A DNA stretch of 64,000 nt from Watersipora subatra. Lineage: Eukaryota > Bryozoa > Gymnolaemata > Cheilostomatida > Watersiporidae. Location of the stretch: NCBI RefSeq assembly GCF_963576615.1, contig NC_088711.1, positions 16,291,869 through 16,355,868 on the forward strand. Direction: 5' to 3'. The notes under the pieces are model-generated. The model saw only the letters and a list, made by a program, of their open reading frames with translations. It ran no database searches and was not told the DNA's origin. Each line of letters opens with the position of its first letter. Within the stretch, counting starts at the first letter, position 1. Below, piece by piece: positions 58,200 through 64,000 of this stretch. The position numbers were made by a program, and so were the translations under genes.

Positions 58200-59460
58200 A
58201 TTTCAACAGGAACACATACAATGTTTAAAAAGGCAAAAAATAGATTTCGTACAAATGAAACATCATTTTCTATGAGCTCATGAAAGTACCTTTAAATTAT
58301 TATACCAATGAGCCAAAGTGCTCTCTATTCTCTCTTTTAATTGGCTCATCTGAGTGTTCAATTATCACACCTAAATTCTCGAACATGGAATTGTTGCTAA
58401 ACTCCACTTTTCTGTTTCAACTCAGTGACTTCAGGACAAAAACACGCAATGTGCCTTGCAGCAACATCATGCCTGTTTCTTTTTTCGGAGTTTCAAGTTG
58501 GTTTTATTATAATCTTTCAAATACGTCTGGTAAGTATGCAACACTCAGCTAATTCCGATCTTATATATATGTTGCCAGGTCGATTTTTTTATCTTCTAAA
58601 AAGTCCCAATTTTCTCACAGTGTTCAAAAAACATTTCCTTCTACCTTCCCTACCTAAGATGGCTTTAATTCACGTGAGGGCCATCTTACAGCTGTAGTTG
58701 GGGCGAGCTTCTTGTTCAGCATTGATTTCTTTACAGATTTCTTTAAGCAAATGAGTGTTGGAAGCACTCGACAATGTGCTAATGATATTCAAAATGTCTC
58801 GCAGACTTGGAGGAAGTGTTCTGCCTGCAAGAGCATAACGATGAATCACGCAATGTACACTTTTTGCTATGGGTGCGTTGGCTTTTACTTTTTCTTGGAA
58901 ACCAGGATTGTCACCGAGCAGAGCAAGGAATGTACACCATTAGTACAGACACCGCAAAAAGTTTCCTTTTTCAAACCGACAATTTGAAGAAGCATTTTTA
59001 CTTTATCCGTCACATCATTGGCTTTCGTTGTGATGTCTAACTCAGTACCAAGCAAGAATTCCTCATTGTTCCATTTCAACATACACATGTAGGTATTTAT
59101 GAAAATGAGCAACTGTGAACATTGGCTGACTAAAGCAGATTCATCAAGCTTAACTGTAAGCATTGAAAAAGCTTTAATTTCCACTACTACTTGGTGTTTC
59201 ACATTTAAATACATTTCACTTATTTGTCTTTGCACCGCACCAACTTGACAATAATATTTGCTGCACCTTTTTCTAACTAGTTTCTCCAAGAACAAGCCTT
59301 GGTGTCTTCAATGAGCAAGTTCAGTGAGTGATTCTCTGATGTTATGAAGTTTCCTTTGATTAGCTATGAACAGTACAACTTCATATGAAGCTTGAATAAA
59401 CCCAGCATTTTGCTTTGAGAAGTCTCCTCAAACATCCAACCTTCGGCATTTCAAAGAATC
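58200..59460 (-). pseudogene. Decayed hAT transposase of the ZBED5-like group
   Basis: Minus-strand translation gives, in order, QNAGFIQASYEVVLFIANQR, the 136-aa open stretch at 59295-58885 with FSMLTVKLDESALVSQCSQL and CGVCTNGVHSLL, then CVIHRYALAGRTLPPSLRDI, and after a break YLPDVFERL and NLKLRKKKQ, ending near MFENLG. The order and wording match the catalytic domain of hAT transposases as kept in ZBED5-type proteins (the DES(T) and CTDGA blocks). Frameshifts and stops between blocks show it is dead. The zinc-finger N terminus and terminal repeats were not seen. Confidence 0.75.
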
Positions 59461-59484
59461 CTTCAAGTACATATAGAGATAAAT

Positions 59485-59535
59485 ATAAAATAATATATAA
59501 CCCTAAAATATATAAATACATATATTCTAGGGTTG
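59485..59535. repeat. Short AT-rich hairpin
   Basis: ACCCTAAAATATATA pairs with TATATTCTAGGGT. The rest of 59461-60250 shows no gene. Confidence 0.6.
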
Positions 59536-60249
59536 TGTGTTGTAGTGTACACTTTGCTCTAATGATGATGCGTGTTGATAGTTTCAGCTGACGATAAGTA
59601 AAGTAGCCATTGTGTTTATTCCTAGTTAGTTACTGAATAAAGTAACGATTACATAAAATGAATTACTTCATCTTTATTTTTAATTTTTACATTATAACTA
59701 AATTAACTTATATTTACAAAACCAAAAAAGTATCTTTGCTATAATCAGTTATGCCATAGCACTGCACTTTTATTAAACAAAGTATACCACGAAAGAAAGA
59801 TTCACTTGTTGAGGATTTTTTGGTTTTTAGCATTTTTATTGCTTATTTTGAAGCTTATATTCAATACAATATGCATATTTTAAAAGTACACAGATTTTGC
59901 CATGTCATTAAATACATGTAACTGGAAAACTGTTAAAAATATGAAAATTATTACTACACTTGCAGTATGCTGAGCGATGCCAGAGAATTCTTTCATTTCT
60001 AGTCTGATGATACCTCCAACACACGGACAAGTCACATGGTGCAGTTGCTGACACTTACAGAAAAAAAGCCAATTTGCTCGAATGAAATGTTTAAACATAC
60101 AGAACGTTTACTCTTTATTTGAAAATTGTTTTTCAAAACTTTTTTCTGTCCTCATTATCATCGATGTATTTAAGTTTTATATGGGTACGTTGATACACGG
60201 TAGTTACGATTGGCTCCTTTGGTGTATGAGTTAAAGTTGAAAGACCATT

Positions 60250-62420
60250 AAACAAGAATCTATGAATAGGACTGTAAAGCTACAATTGACGAGTTAAAAA
60301 CTGAATATGACAACTTAAAAGATGTTCCTTCTGAGATGTCAAATATACTAAACAAGTACTTTTGTAGCGTATACTTACAAAAAGCTGAAATTGAAAATGA
60401 CACCAATATTAAAACTAATATATTCAATCATCAAATGTCAGAATGTGAAGATGGAGTCATGAAATTGATAAAAGAGCTAAAAATGGAAAGGTTCCTTAAA
60501 GATGTTGTTACGTCAAAAAAGTAGATTTAATGAAATTAAGACCAATAAAAGGCTAAAACATCAGCTAAAATTTGATGTCATTTTTGTCTTTGTAGACTAA
60601 CCCTGTCCAGAGATAATGTATATGCGTTTGAGTGAGATCATCTCGTCAGGAAGATTTATGCATAGCTATTACCACCACAGCAACAATTCTAGCTAAAATT
60701 TTTAATTCTACACATACATACTTACAAATGTAAGTTGCCAAATATTTGGAAAACAGCAATTGTCTGTTCTATGCTAGAAGGTGGAGATAAACATGATTCA
60801 AAAAATTATACAATCATTTCACTTACAAGCACACCCTGCAAAATATTTAAACATGAAGATATTTGAACAAGATAATTGAATACCTAAGCTACAATTTCAA
60901 TACAGCGTAAATCCTAAGCTTTTGTTATGGATACAAGATTTTTTGTCCAAAAGGTATCGACAAGTTGTGGTGAATGATAAACTTTCAGAAATATTGCTAG
61001 CTACATGTACATCTGGAGTTCCTCAGGGCTCTTTTCTAGGTTTAGTGTTGTTTATCTATATATATATCTCAGAGTTTGCCGTCATTGTATATGTCCGGCT
61101 ATAGCTGTTAAAATCTTGGAATAAAAAATCTTTAAAGCAGAAGATTTGATCTCAGAACGTCCCATTCAGCAGTCCAACTGCCTTACTAACTAAGCCAAAC
61201 AAGCTTAATGGACTCGCTAGGCGATATATGTTGCTACATGAAAGCAAATAGGCTACTGGTTTCGGTCTCGGCGCAAAGTCATGGGGTAACGTCACGGAGA
61301 GAGGTAGCTCTTATTAGCAAGCTTACTCAAATTATCCATTGGCAATGTGCCAGGCTAATAGAAATTGGCAGATAACTTTCCATTACCTCTCATTGTTTAT
61401 AAACTGATTTTTAATACCAGAGCAACGCCAGATAGCACAGCTAGTCCTATACATAAATGACATAGTTAATATGATTAAACATTAAAAATCAGGTTTTACG
61501 CCGATAATGGTTTGCTTAACCATCATATTAAATCAAAACAGGACTGCATGGAACTTCAGGATGACCTTAATAGACTTAATACATTTGCAGATAAATGGAA
61601 GATGTAGTTCAACCCTGAAAAATCACATGTTGTAGTCTTTGGACAAGATATGCTTAAAAATTACTACTTGTGCGGTTAACCTTTGAGCTGTGTGGAAACT
61701 AAAAAATATTTCAGTGTGAATATCAGTAGGGGTATTTCCTAAGATGTGCATATTGAAACAGTGTGTAAAAAACATGTAGAATGTTTAGATTGATAGAACA
61801 TGTACTATTTTAAGCTCTCCTAAAGTAAAGTATGTAACATACCTATCCTTATGTAGACCATTACTGGAATATGCAATAGAAGCTTGAGACCCATACAGGG
61901 TAAAACACATGGATATGCTTGAAAGAATTCAGTCACAGGCTATCAGGTTTATTGAGAATGCAAAGGGAGACATTTCTCAGTAATGCTAGAAAAAGAAGGG
62001 TTAAATCTAGATTTGCTAAAAGACAAGAGAACTAGAGCCAGTAGAAACATGCTTTTCAAAGTTCATCATGACTAGTTCCCAAGTCTTATAATTCTTATTC
62101 TTAAATTACTAAGTTAATGAGATCGTTACCAATATACAATCAAAATCTGGTACAACAGCCTTTACATGTAACACTGATCATCACCTTTTCAGTTTCTTAC
62201 CATGCACCACTATTGAACTTAAACTAAATTAACACCTTTTTTGAAATTCTGCATCCAGCTTTATCAGGCTTTTCATGTTCCTACTAGAACTAATGGACAG
62301 ATTTATTGTAAAAAATGTTTCATCTATCTAGGGGTACAAAATAAATTTTAGCAAAGAAGAAAGGAAATTACACACCATCAAGGAAATCCTTCCCTTCCCC
62401 ATCAAAAGGGGTCCAAATGA
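60250..62420 (+). mobile_element. Decayed LINE (CR1/Jockey-like RT), split by a SINE-like insertion
   Basis: Blocks on +: a pre-RT block MSNILNKYFCSVYLQKAEIE (60336); WIQDFLSKRYRQVVVNDKL and SGVPQGSFLGLVLF (60925-61050; RT block with PQG); after the insertion LYINDIVNMIKH (61446), FYADNG (RT YxDD box, here YADN), ADKW and FNPEKSHVVVFG; then YLSLCRPLLEYA and MLERIQSQAIRFIENAKGDI near 61840-61975. Multiple frameshifts and stops; not functional. The wording is typical of CR1/L2/Jockey-type LINEs with an RNA-dependent polymerase followed by a conserved C-terminal tail. Confidence 0.8.
61052..61446 (-). mobile_element. Dispersed element with tRNA-like boxes, copy 4 (inserted in LINE)
   Basis: It lies exactly between the LINE codons for LVLF and LYINDI, proving insertion. 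On the minus strand it runs from ACTAGCTGTGC through a TTAAAAATCAG patch to tRNA-like boxes (TTGGCTTAGTTAGTAAGGC, TTCTGAGATCAAATC) and an AGATATATATA tail. Same family as 24430, 30070 and 48335. Confidence 0.75.
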
Positions 62421-62570
62421 TAGACGAAGAAAAAAAGAGTTGCTTACTCCTAAGAAAGTGACTTTTACCATGAGCAGACAACCACTATACCAAGCTCGAA
62501 GGATCTCGCTCTTCTAGTGACAAACTCGCTTTCATTAGTTGTGCGGGCAGATCGCAGCAGAGCCACTTAC

Positions 62571-62609
62571 CGGCGAGTCGACTACTGACTCTGTAACTAT
62601 GGAGTTCAT
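62571..62609 (-). CDS. Candidate first exon on the minus strand
   Basis: On the minus strand, GGGAATGAAC opens MNSIVTESVVDSP, ending CCG before a consensus donor GTAAGT. The surrounding 62500-62640 is richer in GC than the flanks. No downstream exons were recognised, so the gene stays unidentified. The same stretch on + could instead be a diverged LINE tail. Confidence 0.3.
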
Positions 62610-62639
62610 TCCCACAAGATGCCGTTTGCGAGTACCTCA

Positions 62640-64000
62640 AATTAAAACACGCAACACATGAACGAGTGAAAAACCTTGAAGCGTATTATAGCATTAAAAA
62701 CGTATTACTTGATCATAACATAGAAATAACATTCGATTTATTATTTTTTTAAGCCAATGCGTAGTGTGCCACCGCAAATGCTTATAAACAAGCGCACGGT
62801 TGCAAGGGCGCATAAAAATATTCAGTCTTGAAGAAACGATCTTTTTGTGTTCTTCTTTTGCAGCCACAAATTATAGTCGCTCAAAATGCATGCTTTGTAT
62901 ACCAAAATGTGATCAACTACCTACGTGTTTAGATATAGCTTTCAAACACTTTAGTATGCGTGTAATTCTAGATACATGTATGATTTTGGAGATTCCATTT
63001 TGAAATGTTTGCCAATCAGCGATTGTATTCTATTTGTATTGTATTTTTTTTTTATAGAATTTCTATAGTTTTGAAACGAATACATATTACGCATCCTTAA
63101 TTTTTCATCCAACCCTTGTGGTACCGACAGCCCAAATCAATGCTTTTTTAAACTAAAAAGTTCCTGCTTATCTATTTTCAAAAAAGTAAATATTTTTCTA
63201 GAACCTCGCTAATGAGCTAGTGCAAATGATGCATTGAGAATGCAGTGCTGACTTTTTTTTGCATTTGGAAATGAGTTTCATTGATGAAAACAATCTGCTG
63301 CAATGGATTAGTATAACCATTCTTATTTGAGTTATTGGAATGATACTAATTGCAGCTTCCAGAACTACGTTATTTCTGATGTTGCTTGCTCAGAACTACT
63401 GCACAAGTTTTTGCCGAATTGGTATAAACGATTGGTATAGTTGTGCTATATTCTACTATATAAGACTGTCTTCCAAGAGTATGCAAACCAATGGCAAATT
63501 TTTCTTTTTGGTTCCCAAGCAGTAACTGCTACTCAATGGCTCAGCTTCACTGCTATTTGCATCAGTCAGTTGGTGTGGTTTTCTACTTTTGGAGGTGAGG
63601 GTAGACTAGAGTGCTTGCTATTTATGATGCAAGGTTGATATCAGAGTTAACATAGTCTTGCTATGAAAAATGCCTATAATTTCTGCTACTTCAGCTCACA
63701 TTCTATAATGGTAATACCTACTTATGATCTCTGTTTGGGTAGGATAAGGGAGTCATTCATTCTTGGAAAGCCATTAAACTCAAATGAGCCAAATGTAATC
63801 CACACAATTTCTATTCGAATTATAAACTGGCAATACACCCAATTCTACCGTTAGCATGAAATGATGAAGTTCTAGTAGTGTGAGTAGAGTTCACTACTTA
63901 CATTTTACAACACAGAGTTGCATTGCATGTAAGAGCACATGCTCCAAAAAGGTACACAAGTTTTATGTGATAATTACTAAGGAAACATGCTGTACGATGA
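62640..64000. other. No gene recognised
   Basis: AT-rich unique sequence with short random-looking frames only. Confidence 0.4.

Overview
This is a 64 kb AT-rich window from an animal nuclear genome. It has long spliced genes with GT-AG introns, LINE, SINE-like and MITE-like interspersed repeats, large minisatellite arrays and one 200-base assembly gap. Protein divergence and repeat content suggest a marine invertebrate, perhaps a lophotrochozoan, but nothing in the window fixes the phylum.

Three complete protein-coding genes can be assembled exon by exon. (1) On +, 367-15117, is a cytoplasmic dynein light intermediate chain gene (11 firm coding exons, 452 codons, plus a likely 48-nt microexon with a GC donor). 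(2) On -, 22188-16799, is a small-conductance Ca2+-activated K+ channel of the SK/KCNN type (3 coding exons, 510 codons). It lies tail to tail with the dynein gene. (3) On +, 43511-55011, is an organic anion transporting polypeptide of the SLCO family (13 coding exons, 659 codons), with the ten-cysteine Kazal-like loop. In all three the exon phases add up to an exact multiple of three ending in a stop. The three genes have unrelated roles (motor cargo adaptor, membrane excitability, solute uptake) and look like ordinary chance neighbours.

The 22-43 kb interval between the channel and the transporter is mostly repeat: a LINE remnant with an RT core and a C-terminal nuclease-like block (23.0-25.3 kb), a 35-bp satellite of about 80 copies (26.4-29.3 kb), 32-bp, 31-bp and 25-bp arrays, and fold-back elements. 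It also holds a few orphan exon-like segments (31340-31461 +, 33172-33295 -, 34942-35003 +) whose genes I cannot assemble. From 55 to 64 kb there are a TIR element, a 30-bp array, a decayed hAT/ZBED5-like transposase (- strand), a decayed LINE split by a SINE-like insertion, and a possible first exon on - at 62571-62609.

The most unusual observation is at the end of dynein exon 5. The exon/intron junction itself is tandemly repeated four times in exact 30-bp steps (8011-8130), giving four intact, in-frame splice donors inside the codons for the conserved TKxD loop. Other notable points are a transposon-in-transposon nest with its empty-site relative 5 kb away in the same gene, and higher-order structure in two satellite arrays.
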